Positions 34,748 to 44,629 are shown, counted from the stretch's first letter. The stretch is 64,000 nucleotides of DNA from UBA2030 sp049969475 (GCA_049969475.1 JBMFOU010000005.1:1-64000), one strand, 5' to 3'. A program made the numbers and translations. Notes: generated from the sequence alone by a model not told the origin.

Positions 34748-36796
34748 ATGACTGATTATTCTATCGACAGGCGGGTAGCCAATAACATTAGGGCTCTGGT
34801 TGTAGCTATGGTAGAGAAAGCCCAGTCGGGGCATCCGGGTGGGGCCATGGGAGCCGCCGAATTTATCCATATTCTTTACAGCGATTTTTTAAAATTCGAT
34901 CCTGATGACCCTTTCTGGCCTGCCCGCGACCGATTCTTTCTTGATCCGGGACACATGTCGCCCATGCTGTATGCGCAATTGGCTCTTCTGGGAAAACTCT
35001 CCATGGAAGACCTTATGAATTTCAGGCAATTGCACTCTCCAACCCCTGGCCATCCTGAAGTGGATGTAGCAAGAATGATTGAGAACACCTCTGGTCCTCT
35101 GGGGCAAGGACACGTAATGGCCGTGGGTGCCGCCATTGCTGAACGTTTTTTGGTAGCCAGGCTGGGAAAGGTTGCAGAGCACAAAACGATAGCCTTCCTT
35201 TCTGATGGAGGAATTCAGGAGGAAATTGCCCAGGGAGCTGGACGAATAGCAGGATTTCTGGGACTGCATAATCTTATTTTGTATTATGATGCTAATAAAG
35301 TTCAGCTATCAACGCGAGTGGAGGAGGTAACCTGCGAAGATACGGCCATGAAATATCGCGCCTGGGGCTGGAAGGTTATAGAGATTGATGGAAACGATCC
35401 TCAACAAATCAGGGAAGCTTTGACCCTGGCATGGAATGAGACCCAATCTCCTACCCTGATTATTGGTCACAGTGTGATGGGCAAAGGTATTAAAGCTTCC
35501 GATGGCACTCCCCTTGAAGGGCTTACGAGTACTCACGGACAGCCCATCAGCAAAGCTGGTGCAGATGTTGGGCTCACCCTCCAATCATTAGGAGCTGATC
35601 CCCTTCATCCTTTTATTATTTATGATGATGTAAAGACCTACTATCAGCAGATTTTACAGAAAAAAGTAGCTCAGGCACGCCAGGCAAAAGCAGATGAGAA
35701 AGCCTGGGCCAAAGCAAACCCCGGTCTGGCAGCCGACTGGATAAATTGGTTGGAAAACCGATTACCCGAAATCAGCTGGAATGATATAGTACTGAAGCCC
35801 AAGGCAGCCACCCGTGTTAGCTCAGCTGAGATGCTAGCCCATTTCAGTGGCCGACTTAAAAACATGCTGGTGATGTCGGCCGACCTGGCCAACAGCGACC
35901 GTACCGATGGTTTCCTGAAAAATACCCAACCCATACGTAAGGATGATTTTAGCGGGGGCTTCCTTCACGTAGGGGTTTCTGAGCTTACCATGGCAGCCCT
36001 GGCCAATGGTATGGCTTTGCATGGAGGGATTATTCCAGTTTGCGGCACCTTCTTCGTATTTTCAGATTATATGAAACCGGCTATTCGATTGGCTGCCCTT
36101 ATGCAATTGCATGTAATATATGTGTGGACCCACGATTCCTTCAGAGTTGGAGAAGATGGACCTACACATCAGCCCATTGAGCAGGAAGCACAGATTCGTT
36201 TAATGGAAAGCCTTAAAAATCATAAAAATCAACACAGTCTTATTGCATTGCGTCCTGCCGACTGGGCTGAAACCCTCCAGGCCTGGAAATACGCTCTGGA
36301 AAATACGCAACGGCCCACGGCTTTAATTTTATCTCGTCAGGATGTTAACGAATTGCCTGTGGCTGAGGGAACTCGCCGAAGGGAAGAAGCCGCTCAGACT
36401 GTTCGGGGAGCGTATCTCCTGTCTATCTCAGACCCTGATCCTGAGATTATTCTATTAGGCAATGGTTCTGATGTGGGCCTGATGACCCAGGCAGCCCTAA
36501 TTCTGAAAGAACAAAACCGTCGGGTGGCGATTGTATCTTGTCCATCCATTGGGCTTCTTATGGAACATATAGAAACAAACCCCACTGCCAAGGCATCCCT
36601 GCTTCCGGCTGGTGTTCCCATTCTGGCTGTTACAGCAGGTCTTCCTGATACGTGGTTCAGGTTCACCGATCATGTAATGGGGATGGAAACCTTTGGCTTC
36701 TCAGCCCCATCCTCCGCTTTGGATGCTTATCTGGGCTTTACCCCGGAAAAAATTGCCGAAAAAGCCTCCTCAATACTGCAGGCCCAGGCTGTCTGA
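34748..36796 (+). CDS. tkt: Transketolase
   Basis: 682 aa, full-length single-chain transketolase. The N-terminal TPP domain has SGHPGGAMGAAEF, DPGHMSPMLYAQL, GPLGQGHVMAVGAAIAE, and the TPP-binding motif SDGGIQEEIAQGAG with DANKVQ (the usual GDG begins with Ser here). The pyrimidine domain has HVGVSELTMAALANGMALHGG and HDSFRVGEDGPTHQPIEQ; the C-terminal domain follows. It moves two-carbon ketol units in the pentose phosphate pathway. It has its own promoter box and is 29 bases ahead of the barrel gene. Confidence 0.95.
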   Translation: MTDYSIDRRVANNIRALVVAMVEKAQSGHPGGAMGAAEFIHILYSDFLKFDPDDPFWPARDRFFLDPGHMSPMLYAQLALLGKLSMEDLMNFRQLHSPTPGHPEVDVARMIENTSGPLGQGHVMAVGAAIAERFLVARLGKVAEHKTIAFLSDGGIQEEIAQGAGRIAGFLGLHNLILYYDANKVQLSTRVEEVTCEDTAMKYRAWGWKVIEIDGNDPQQIREALTLAWNETQSPTLIIGHSVMGKGIKASDGTPLEGLTSTHGQPISKAGADVGLTLQSLGADPLHPFIIYDDVKTYYQQILQKKVAQARQAKADEKAWAKANPGLAADWINWLENRLPEISWNDIVLKPKAATRVSSAEMLAHFSGRLKNMLVMSADLANSDRTDGFLKNTQPIRKDDFSGGFLHVGVSELTMAALANGMALHGGIIPVCGTFFVFSDYMKPAIRLAALMQLHVIYVWTHDSFRVGEDGPTHQPIEQEAQIRLMESLKNHKNQHSLIALRPADWAETLQAWKYALENTQRPTALILSRQDVNELPVAEGTRRREEAAQTVRGAYLLSISDPDPEIILLGNGSDVGLMTQAALILKEQNRRVAIVSCPSIGLLMEHIETNPTAKASLLPAGVPILAVTAGLPDTWFRFTDHVMGMETFGFSAPSSALDAYLGFTPEKIAEKASSILQAQAV

Positions 36797-36825
36797 TTCT
36801 AAATAAGATGTTTTTATGAAATAAC

Positions 36826-37695
36826 ATGGTTATGAAAGGGTGGCTGGCTCACGTAGTTAAATCACTGCTTGGGTTCGTTTTAATGGTAACGCAGAATCCC
36901 CTACAAGCTCAAACCGAACGGGAGGAAAGCCCGGAATTAGGCTGGCATTATGGGCTTAATACAGGGTTGATTCTTCCCTACGGCAAACCCGCTTCCTTCT
37001 ACAACGGTTCACCTCAGAATGATAATAAAATTTCGTTAATTCTTGATAATCAGTACTACAAAACAATTATTGTTCAGAATATCGGATATAATTACACGGG
37101 ATATGAACTTCCCGGCCACATGGTTTATCAACCCAATTTCAGCGTAGGATTTTTTGCCAGGTATCAGTACTCAACTCATTCATCTCTATTTGCGCAAACC
37201 TCATACAGTCGTTTGACCGCTACAGATGTGTTTTTACTAAATTTAGATTTACCCCAGGGCTATAGTTTTGAGCCAACTTATCTGGAATGCGATATTATGG
37301 GCCAGGAAAGCCGCACTTACATTGATTTGGGGTATAGGCACGATTTTCCGTCCAGCACGGCCCATCATCTATTCCTGGATGTGGGTTTTAGTATGAATAA
37401 CGTCAAGGTGCTCAAAAATATGATTCGAATAAAAAATCTGGAATACAACATAAAGTATTCCGGAGAGCATCCCACAGGTCCCTATTCACAGGATCCGCGC
37501 TACGATATTTTTCAAGGGGGGATTGGTGTGGGAGGCTTTGTTAATGTGGGATACGACTTGCAATTCAACGATAATGTCTCGCTTGAGCCTCTTTTAGGAG
37601 TGAACTATAGTCAGACGCATCTGGAAGGATACACCAAGCCAGGGCCCTCGTGGTACTTTCTGGTTAGATTCAGCTTTCGGAGCTTCAATTTCTGA
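36826..37695 (+). CDS. Outer membrane beta-barrel protein
   Basis: 289 aa. A signal peptide ends near residue 29 (LQAQ). The rest shows alternating-residue strands with aromatic girdle positions (WHYGLNTGLILPYG, NFSVGFFARYQY, SSLFAQTSYSRL, TYIDLGYRHDF, HLFLDVGFSM, SLEPLLGVNYS) and a terminal phenylalanine, consistent with an 8-12-stranded barrel. The enzymatic or transport role is unknown. An ATG three codons in (MKGW) is an equally possible start. Confidence 0.7.
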   Translation: MVMKGWLAHVVKSLLGFVLMVTQNPLQAQTEREESPELGWHYGLNTGLILPYGKPASFYNGSPQNDNKISLILDNQYYKTIIVQNIGYNYTGYELPGHMVYQPNFSVGFFARYQYSTHSSLFAQTSYSRLTATDVFLLNLDLPQGYSFEPTYLECDIMGQESRTYIDLGYRHDFPSSTAHHLFLDVGFSMNNVKVLKNMIRIKNLEYNIKYSGEHPTGPYSQDPRYDIFQGGIGVGGFVNVGYDLQFNDNVSLEPLLGVNYSQTHLEGYTKPGPSWYFLVRFSFRSFNF

Positions 37696-37747
37696 AGATT
37701 TTAAACTTAATAAACCTTCAATGGTTTAGTAATGAAAATCTGCTGAA

Positions 37748-38347
37748 ATGAGAATAGACAGGCAAAAGGCTATCCAACTGATTGATAAATATTTCCCTAA
37801 GAGTCATCCGGCACGTGATTATTACATGGTCCATGTGGAAGCAGTGGCACATGCTGCCCGGCTCATACTCACTCACAATGCCCATCTAAACCTCGATCCG
37901 GATAAAATTGAAGCTATGGCTCTGCTTCATGATATAGGCATTGTAAAAGTGCATGCTCCCGAAATCGGGTGCAATGGAGAATTTCCATACATCTGCCATG
38001 GTTACCTGGGCAGAGAAATACTTGAAAAGGAAGGACTTTTTGAAATTGCTCCTATATGTGAAAGGCACACAGGTGTTGGAATAACTATTCAGGATATCGA
38101 CAACCAGAAGCTTCCCCTGCCCAGGAGGGATATGATTCCACTTACAGCTGAAGAGCGGTTGATTTGTTATGCAGATAAATTTTTCTCAAAATCGGCTCAA
38201 CAACCCGACCAACCCAAACCCTTGGAGAAAATTCTCAAGAGTTTGGCTAAATACGGACCTGATAAGCCGGAAAAGTTCATGGAATTGGCCCGTGAATTCG
38301 GGTACGATTACATTTATGAGAACTTCCCAAGCTATAGGCAAAAATAA
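37748..38347 (+). CDS. HD-domain hydrolase
   Basis: 199 aa, HD superfamily metal-dependent phosphohydrolase. The metal-binding pattern is His29, His61-Asp62 (ALLHDIG) and a distal Asp143 (YADKF); PYICHGYLGREIL and ERHTGVGI supply further conserved histidines. Such proteins hydrolyse phosphomonoesters or nucleotides; the substrate is not known. It follows the barrel gene by 52 bases and converges on the propeller gene at 38412. Confidence 0.88.
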   Translation: MRIDRQKAIQLIDKYFPKSHPARDYYMVHVEAVAHAARLILTHNAHLNLDPDKIEAMALLHDIGIVKVHAPEIGCNGEFPYICHGYLGREILEKEGLFEIAPICERHTGVGITIQDIDNQKLPLPRRDMIPLTAEERLICYADKFFSKSAQQPDQPKPLEKILKSLAKYGPDKPEKFMELAREFGYDYIYENFPSYRQK

Positions 38348-38411
38348 TTTGCCTCTGGTGTGGAGCTATGTTAACCAGGATTCAAGAAGGGGTGAATAAA
38401 ACCATTTTTGC

Positions 38412-39545
38412 CTAATCCCACTCCAGACAATAAAGCCTCAGGCCTCCAAACCACAGTCGCTTCTCCTCAAGCCAGGCTGAAGAACGAATGATGTCGGGAG
38501 TGGAGTATTGCCAGAGCTGTTGTCCATCGCTGAGTTTAAGGGCATACAAAATTCCATCGTCGCAGCCAAACAAGACCCTATTTCCCATAATACTTGGCGA
38601 AGAATGAATGGCTCTTTTAAACTTGGTTTTCCACAGAAGTCTGCCGGTATTTGGTTCGAGGCAAGTTAATTCGCCCTTTCGATTTCCGAAAACACAATAC
38701 GATTCACAAACGGCTGCCGAGGAGAAAATAGCTCCTTCGCTGACATAATTCCATGCTACGGAACCATCCTCTACCTTCAGGCTAAAAAAATGGCCGCGGG
38801 TATCACCTACTAAAACCTGTCGCTGATGAATAGCCGCCGTAGCATGAACAGGCCCCTGCATTTGTTTTTTCCAAATCACGCTACCTGTGTGGGCATCGAG
38901 TGCATATAAAAAACCGTCCCTACTACCTATGAATACTTTGCCTTCAAACAAAGTAGGACTGGATATCATCCAGCTATCCGTGGTCAATTTCCAGACTAAC
39001 TTTCCAGTAAACGCATCCAGCGCATAAATACTGCCATCCATACCTGCCAGATAAACGAGTCCTCCCTGCAGGGCCGGGGAAGAAAAAATCCAGTCGGCCG
39101 TGGGAAATTTCCAACGCAAATGTCCCGTATCTGCATTCAGGCAATAGAAATTGTGATCAAAGCATCCAAAATAAACCGAGGCGTTGCTCACCAGTGGGGT
39201 TGAGCGAACCTCGGCCTGCGTTTTAAACCGCCAGAGTTCTTGACCAGTATTTGCATCAAGACAGAAAAGGGCTTTACTATCAGCCCCAAAAAATACCTTA
39301 CCCTGAGCGACTACCGGAGAGGAATGCACAGTGTAAAGGTCATAGAAAGAATAGGCTAAACGAGGCGTGGTGAAAGATTCCTTTCCTTCGAAACATCCTT
39401 TTCTCATAGCACTGCCCCTGAACATAGGTAAGGTTTCAGGCTGGCGCTCCATCGCCCTGATTAGAACCTTTTCCGTAATCTGCACCAGGTTATTGGCATG
39501 AAAAAGATCCAGTTCATAAGGCTTTTTCTCCAGTTTCCCGCTCAT
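38412..39545 (-). CDS. Cytosolic PQQ-type beta-propeller protein
   Basis: 377 aa from the ATG at 39545 (an upstream ATG at 39551 is also in frame). About seven or eight ~40-residue repeats of the form G-x-V-Y-F-G-x-D-x-x-L/F-Y-A/C-L-D-A-x-T-G-x-x-x-W-K are seen (GADSKALFCLDANTGQELWRF, then YLAGMDGSIYALDAFTGKLVW). This is the PQQ/quinoprotein repeat fold, also found in BamB and in non-enzymatic scaffold proteins. No signal peptide precedes it, so it should stay in the cytosol. It overlaps the J-domain gene by 32 bases, suggesting a translationally coupled partner. The ligand and role are unknown. Confidence 0.85.
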   Translation of the reverse strand: MSGKLEKKPYELDLFHANNLVQITEKVLIRAMERQPETLPMFRGSAMRKGCFEGKESFTTPRLAYSFYDLYTVHSSPVVAQGKVFFGADSKALFCLDANTGQELWRFKTQAEVRSTPLVSNASVYFGCFDHNFYCLNADTGHLRWKFPTADWIFSSPALQGGLVYLAGMDGSIYALDAFTGKLVWKLTTDSWMISSPTLFEGKVFIGSRDGFLYALDAHTGSVIWKKQMQGPVHATAAIHQRQVLVGDTRGHFFSLKVEDGSVAWNYVSEGAIFSSAAVCESYCVFGNRKGELTCLEPNTGRLLWKTKFKRAIHSSPSIMGNRVLFGCDDGILYALKLSDGQQLWQYSTPDIIRSSAWLEEKRLWFGGLRLYCLEWD

Positions 39546-40443
39546 ATTCAAGCTTTAAGGCATCATATTCTTGTTGAAATTTTTTTCTTAACCCGGCAAA
39601 ATAAGCATCGAAATCCGAGATCTGGCGCAGCGTCTGGTATACAGGGCTTGATATTAGTTCCCTAATTTCATCTTCTACTCTCCTGATTTCTGCATCCAGT
39701 CTGCGGATACGGGCTTCGAGTAATGCTGCTTCACTCCGCTCATCATCAGAGACTTGAGTAAAAATATTTTGAGAGAGCATGCGGTAGATTTCTTCCACCT
39801 TGCGAATATCGTTGAATAAATAGGCGTTATTTAATTCCATGAACCACTGCCGGGCTTCTTCGCGCAATTCCTCCGATACCATATCAGGATGGCACCGTTT
39901 ACTGGCCTCCCGGTATAGTTTTCTCAGGCGATTTCGCTCTTCCCGGCTGATCTCATGAATGGGTCTTTCCTTTGAGATGTGTTTCCTTTGCTGTTCAAAA
40001 GAGGCGTAATCTTTTTTGGCCTGACGATAAGCCTCCGCATGTCGTTGATCCTTTTGTTGTCGCAGGTAAAAAAGGTCCATCTGCAACCTGAGAATATCGC
40101 CCAACAGCATGCCGAGTTCACTGTTGTGTTTATGTCTGAAAAAGTTGATTTGTCTCTGAATTTCTGCTTTTTTATTGAGAGCAACAGAAAGATGCGTACT
40201 TAAAAGTGACACACTGGTTTTCAAACCCACAAGCAAGGGTTCCCCCCGGGAAGGCAGAGACAAGTGGTGAATATGACTTTCGAGAAGAGCCTCCAAAGTT
40301 TCAAAATCACGGATTTGCAATAAATGCAGCAATTTTTCCTTTAAATCTCCCTTATCTTCTTCCAGGGCTGCCACTTCTTCACCCGCTTCCTTCAACTGGC
40401 GTTGAGAAACCAGGAACTGAATAGTTTTCAATCGTTTAATCAT
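39514..40443 (-). CDS. J-domain-containing coiled-coil protein
   Basis: 309 aa when started at the ATG at 40443, which overlaps the amidohydrolase stop (ATGATTAA); another ATG lies 45 bases upstream. The N-terminal half (about 1-155) is helical and rich in Lys, Gln and Leu. A J-domain-like segment (about 165-225) contains the HPD motif at residues 185-187 (SKRCHPDM), the element that stimulates DnaK ATPase. A second coiled coil (about 235-305) follows. It is probably a specialised DnaK co-chaperone or adaptor. It lies between an amidohydrolase and a propeller protein at the end of an operon that begins with a GroES-like gene. Confidence 0.78.
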   Translation of the reverse strand: MIKRLKTIQFLVSQRQLKEAGEEVAALEEDKGDLKEKLLHLLQIRDFETLEALLESHIHHLSLPSRGEPLLVGLKTSVSLLSTHLSVALNKKAEIQRQINFFRHKHNSELGMLLGDILRLQMDLFYLRQQKDQRHAEAYRQAKKDYASFEQQRKHISKERPIHEISREERNRLRKLYREASKRCHPDMVSEELREEARQWFMELNNAYLFNDIRKVEEIYRMLSQNIFTQVSDDERSEAALLEARIRRLDAEIRRVEDEIRELISSPVYQTLRQISDFDAYFAGLRKKFQQEYDALKLEYERETGEKAL

Positions 40444-42094
40444 TCGAAGCTCTTTTAAAAACGCATTCTCCTTCAATCCATGTTTCAAGGATGCGAGCTT
40501 TAAGAACTTCTTCGCGGGATGCAGTTCTTAGATCGGTATCGAGCACAACAAAATCCGCTTTCTTACCCTGAGTAATGCTACCTATTTCATTCTCAAGAAA
40601 TGAAGCCCTGGCGGCCCAAAGGGTCATACCCCAAAGGGTTTGATCGCGGGATAGGGCATTTTCTGGTTGAAAACCGCCCCGGGGATAGCCCTCGGAATCG
40701 GTGCGAAAGACGGCTGCATGGAAAGTGAGAAACGGATTTACTTCCTCAATGGGAAAATCGGTTCCCAAAGGCATCCAGCCATTTTGCTGAAGCAAGTTCT
40801 GGTAAGCATATGCATGGCGAATACGATCACCCAGGCGGGCTGCAGCCCAACTCATATCGGATGTGGCATGTGTAGGTTGAACCGAAGGAATGACGGAAAA
40901 CTTGCCGAACTTTGAGAGATCATCCGGGTCCACTACCTGAGCGTGCTCAATGCGCCAGCGCAAATCATTTGGGCCTTTGAGAAATTCACCATAAATATTC
41001 AAAACCAGTCGATTGGCTGAGTCGCCGATAGCATGCGTGCAGACCTGGTAACCTGCCTCCAGCGCCCGCTGGCAAATCCTTCGGATTTCATCAGGTGAAG
41101 TAACCGCTATTCCATAAGTTTGAGGAAAATCGCTATAAGGCCTGAGCAAAAGAGCTCCCCGGCTGCCTAACGCTCCATCTGCGTAAAGCTTAATGGCTGT
41201 AACCGACAACCGGCCGTTGAAATATTTCCCTTGAGGTAAAAATTCATGCAAGGTCTCCTCTGATGGGTCGAGCATGGCGGATACTCGAATTTTTAGTTTG
41301 CCTTCCCGCTGCATCTCTTCCATCACGCGTATTACCTGGGCGTCGAGACCTGCGTCGCATACGGCGGTCAGCCCATTGCGCAGACACTCTTCCTGAGCGG
41401 TAAGAAGTGACCCCTCCAGCTCCTGCCGGCTCATGGCGGGAATGAGGGAACGAACGGGTTCCATAGCATTGTCAATCAAAACCCCCGTTGGTTTTCCCCC
41501 GGCTATCATCATCTGTCCCCCGTCCTGTTGGGTTTTCCTTTCAAGCCCGGCTCTTCTCAGGGCTTCATCACTTACCAGCGCGGCATGTCCATCAATTCGT
41601 ACTAGATAGACAGGGACATCAGGGAAAGCTTTGTTTAATAATTGATTATCAGGAAACTGGCCTCCAGGGAAAAGATTCTGGTCCCATCCCCTACCCAGCA
41701 ACCATTCCGCTTTATGCGTTTTTCTGAATTCCTGTAATCTATCCACCACCTCCTCCATGGAACGGCAACCTCTAAGATCAGCCCAACGATACATCATTTC
41801 ACCGAGTCCCTTGAAATGACAATGGGCATCCATAAACCCCGGGTATAGGGATGCACCCTGTAAATCAATTATTTTTTCCGCATGAAATTTCCCTTTGATC
41901 TCTTCATTACTTCCAATCCCCACAAACTTTCCATCCTTCACAGCCAGGGCATTGGCATCTATAAGGGTTGAATCAGCGGTAAAAATCCTGGCATTCCACA
42001 CAATGAAATCTGCCGGTTGTTTCATTGTACAAGATTGAAAAAGAATAATTAACAAGAACAGGCCAAGGGGCCCTGTGCTTTGTTTCATGGTCAT
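40436..42094 (-). CDS. YtcJ-like amidohydrolase lipoprotein
   Basis: 552 aa. A signal peptide with lipobox FQSC (about residue 22) precedes an amidohydrolase domain: DAHCHFKGLGEM (metal-binding H-x-H), ADGALGSRGA (the active-site Asp/Lys region of YtcJ enzymes), CTHAIGDSANR, WRIEHAQVVDPDD and GTDFPIEEVNPFL. The family hydrolyses amide or related bonds in small molecules. Anchoring would put it in the outer or inner membrane facing the periplasm. It overlaps the preceding gene by 4 bases and the J-domain gene by 8. Confidence 0.92.
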   Translation of the reverse strand: MTMKQSTGPLGLFLLIILFQSCTMKQPADFIVWNARIFTADSTLIDANALAVKDGKFVGIGSNEEIKGKFHAEKIIDLQGASLYPGFMDAHCHFKGLGEMMYRWADLRGCRSMEEVVDRLQEFRKTHKAEWLLGRGWDQNLFPGGQFPDNQLLNKAFPDVPVYLVRIDGHAALVSDEALRRAGLERKTQQDGGQMMIAGGKPTGVLIDNAMEPVRSLIPAMSRQELEGSLLTAQEECLRNGLTAVCDAGLDAQVIRVMEEMQREGKLKIRVSAMLDPSEETLHEFLPQGKYFNGRLSVTAIKLYADGALGSRGALLLRPYSDFPQTYGIAVTSPDEIRRICQRALEAGYQVCTHAIGDSANRLVLNIYGEFLKGPNDLRWRIEHAQVVDPDDLSKFGKFSVIPSVQPTHATSDMSWAAARLGDRIRHAYAYQNLLQQNGWMPLGTDFPIEEVNPFLTFHAAVFRTDSEGYPRGGFQPENALSRDQTLWGMTLWAARASFLENEIGSITQGKKADFVVLDTDLRTASREEVLKARILETWIEGECVFKRASND

Positions 42095-43539
42095 TTCGAT
42101 TTTGAGTCGACAATTTTAAAATCGGCCACCAGGGGCAGATGGTCGGAACAACGCTTCATAATGTTTCCATCGAGCCCGAGGGCCGAAAGAGTATCTACAT
42201 CCAGCATAGAGGTATTCAATATAAAGGAATGAACAGGATGAAGGTTCACCGGCGAATAAAAAATATAATCGAGACGGGCTGGCGAAAAGAGCTTTTGTGG
42301 ATCTCTCCAGGTGATGGCAACCGGGTGATCCACCTGTATGGGCACCAGATCTCGGAGCACGGGTTTCTGGCTAAGGTGCAGACTGCCGGTGGTAAGGTTA
42401 CGATAAGGTATATCGGAGCCCACAATATTGAAATCGCCCGCCAGTATGACCGGCATCTTGAGGTTTCCGTCGTTGAAAGTGGCTACCTTATTGATAATAG
42501 CCATAAGGGCCTGGGTTTCCATTATCCGCTCCTGGTCGAAGTAGCAGCAGCTCAGATGACAACTGAAAAACATGATGTCGCGTTTCCCTATCCTAAGTCG
42601 AAAGCCGGCAATATTTTCGTTGGCTCCGGGCCGCACCGGAATAATTTCTTCGATTTTAAAACGGGAGGCCAGAATAACTCCTTCACCGTATTTAACTACA
42701 TGCCAGGTACCGGGCAATAGTTCTGAAAGGGTTTGCTTTACTTCATCTGCCGTACTTTTCCAGCATTCAATTAAATTGATGATGTCTGGGTTAAGAAGAC
42801 GAATGACTCTGTTAAAATCATATTGGCGAATGGAATCGGTAATCCCATCATTAAAAACATTCCAGCTTAGCAATCTGAAACCATCTTCAGGCTTAGGAGT
42901 AATAGCAGGCAGTTTCAGAGAATTTCGACAATCGCGCTGAATTACGTAGGTAAAGGTTTTTCCCTTGTCAGGAGCCATGTCGCCCCCTTCGGTTCGGTCC
43001 CATAGCAATATTTTTACAGTATCTGAGCTAAACAGCTTTTTCCCGGGTCGGGGCTCTGCCTCAAGCGAAATCGTGACTTCATATTCCGACGAAGTGAATG
43101 GAGGTACATACAAAAAACCCAACCCAAGATGTCTAACAAAATCAGCCACTTCCGAGTCTTTGTAGTAGCCCCAGCGCTGACCAAACTGCCATCCCAACTC
43201 AGCTCCTATCCCGTTGATGAAATAGCCCGTATGAGGATCATTGTCTGTGTCCAGTTCTAGAAATAATGTATTGTTTTCGCCCAAGGGATAGGGTTTCTGA
43301 AGAATCAATCTGAAATACAAATTTTTATCGTCATTGGTTACCTGAAGACCCACGATGTCAATATCTTTTCCATCCCCAGGAGCATCCGTCAGAGTGCTAA
43401 CCCGGTTGTCGTTATTAACTGCTGACTTCCAATCGGGCCATTCATGGGTGAATCCATCCACGACCACTGGCAAACATAATTTCTCGTTTTGGGCATAAAT
43501 GGTCTGAATGAGCAGGAGAAAATACAGAAGTATCTTCAT
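42091..43539 (-). CDS. Secreted CBM9-like + endonuclease/exonuclease/phosphatase domain
   Basis: 482 aa from the internal ATG at 43539 (an in-frame codon lies 12 residues upstream, but the downstream start gives a standard signal peptide, MKILLYFLLLIQTIYAQ). Residues about 20-195 resemble a CBM9/DOMON-like domain (VVDGFTHEWPDW, LYFRLILQKP, FLELDTDNDPHTGYFI). From about 215 on is an EEP (endonuclease/exonuclease/phosphatase) domain with LLSWNVFNDGI, PDIINLIECW, ILAGDFNIVG and a terminal SDHLPLVADF. It may cleave phosphodiesters or phosphomonoesters outside the cytosol. It overlaps the amidohydrolase gene (ATGA) and lies 28 bases after the ABC ATPase. Confidence 0.88.
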   Translation of the reverse strand: MKILLYFLLLIQTIYAQNEKLCLPVVVDGFTHEWPDWKSAVNNDNRVSTLTDAPGDGKDIDIVGLQVTNDDKNLYFRLILQKPYPLGENNTLFLELDTDNDPHTGYFINGIGAELGWQFGQRWGYYKDSEVADFVRHLGLGFLYVPPFTSSEYEVTISLEAEPRPGKKLFSSDTVKILLWDRTEGGDMAPDKGKTFTYVIQRDCRNSLKLPAITPKPEDGFRLLSWNVFNDGITDSIRQYDFNRVIRLLNPDIINLIECWKSTADEVKQTLSELLPGTWHVVKYGEGVILASRFKIEEIIPVRPGANENIAGFRLRIGKRDIMFFSCHLSCCYFDQERIMETQALMAIINKVATFNDGNLKMPVILAGDFNIVGSDIPYRNLTTGSLHLSQKPVLRDLVPIQVDHPVAITWRDPQKLFSPARLDYIFYSPVNLHPVHSFILNTSMLDVDTLSALGLDGNIMKRCSDHLPLVADFKIVDSKSK

Positions 43540-43567
43540 CCTAAAGAAATGAGAATTGCGAAAATTT

Positions 43568-44629
43568 TTAGCCATGACGAAGAAAACGACTAAGGAATTT
43601 CAGACTTTCAAATGTAATGATTTTGCTATTTCCATGCAAAACAAAGGAACCATCGCTTTCGGCAGAAATCACCCAGGCTGGAGCTTCACCAGGGATGGCA
43701 TGCCGCAGGCAGTGCCTCAGCATAAACAATTCCCAAGCTGGGTGGGGTGTACCTGCCCAATGAATTTTCACAGGTTTAAAGTCCTTGCTCTCTGGTTCAA
43801 AATCCTGGATTTGTGAATTATATACCCAGTCTGCCCGTTGAAAATAATCAGGAATGATTCCTGTGCCGACCGCCTCCTCGGGCGAAATCATGATAAAAGG
43901 TCGCTGATGCCCGGCCACAATCAATTCGTCACATAGGCGGAGCGCAAGGGCCACATCGTGTGTGGAAAGGAGTATAGTTTTGTTTTGCGATCGAGTGAGC
44001 TGCAGCAACATGTGCATCAATTCAGAACGGCTAGGAAAATCGAGAAAGGCAGAAGGTTCATCAAGCAAAATGAGGGGTGTTTGTTGCGTAAGTGCCGAGG
44101 CAATCCATACTTTTTGCTTTTCTCCGTCGCTTAGCCGATCAAAAAATTTATGAGCTAGGTGACCTATTCCCACCAAATGCAATGATTGCATAACCCATTC
44201 TTTATCGGCCTTCGACATGCGCCCCCAAAATCCACTATAAGGATATCGACCCGAGGCTGCCACCTCGAAAGCAGTCATCGAAGGCATGGCTGTGCCGGTA
44301 GGAAAAACTACGGCTACTTTTGAAGCCAATTCTCTACGGCTAAAATGCTGTAGTGTCTTACCCTGCATAAAAATCTCTCCGCCAAGAGGGGGCAGAAGTC
44401 CTGCCAGGGTACGTATGAGGGTTGATTTTCCGCAGCCATTGGGTCCTATTAAGCAGTACAGATAACCCTGTTTCAAATCCAGGTTTATTTGTTCCGATAC
44501 CACGAAACGTGGGCTGCTATAGCCAATGGCTAACTCATGAATAACAACAATATCCTTTATATCAGTAAGAGAAGGCGGTTGTTCAAAGGGGATAGTCATT
44601 GCGGGGAGGATTGTTACAGATTTCTCCAT
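43568..44629 (-). CDS. ABC transporter ATPase with C-terminal extension
   Basis: 353 aa from the ATG at 44629, which overlaps the permease end by 16 bases; a downstream ATG at 44599 is also possible. The open frame reaches further upstream but that part lies inside the permease gene and has no ABC features. Walker A is GPNGCGKST (62-70), the signature LSDGEKQKVWIASAL, and Walker B LILLDEPSAFLD. It matches FecE/BtuD-like ATPases. About 100 residues beyond the usual ABC end form an extra C-terminal domain of unknown function. It powers the FecCD-type permease upstream. Confidence 0.9.
   Translation of the reverse strand: MEKSVTILPAMTIPFEQPPSLTDIKDIVVIHELAIGYSSPRFVVSEQINLDLKQGYLYCLIGPNGCGKSTLIRTLAGLLPPLGGEIFMQGKTLQHFSRRELASKVAVVFPTGTAMPSMTAFEVAASGRYPYSGFWGRMSKADKEWVMQSLHLVGIGHLAHKFFDRLSDGEKQKVWIASALTQQTPLILLDEPSAFLDFPSRSELMHMLLQLTRSQNKTILLSTHDVALALRLCDELIVAGHQRPFIMISPEEAVGTGIIPDYFQRADWVYNSQIQDFEPESKDFKPVKIHWAGTPHPAWELFMLRHCLRHAIPGEAPAWVISAESDGSFVLHGNSKIITFESLKFLSRFLRHG

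Noticed and set aside
42139..42940. Long plus-strand open frames opposite the nuclease/phosphatase gene
   Set aside because: They lie antisense to a gene with clear signal peptide and EEP motifs and contain no recognisable domain.
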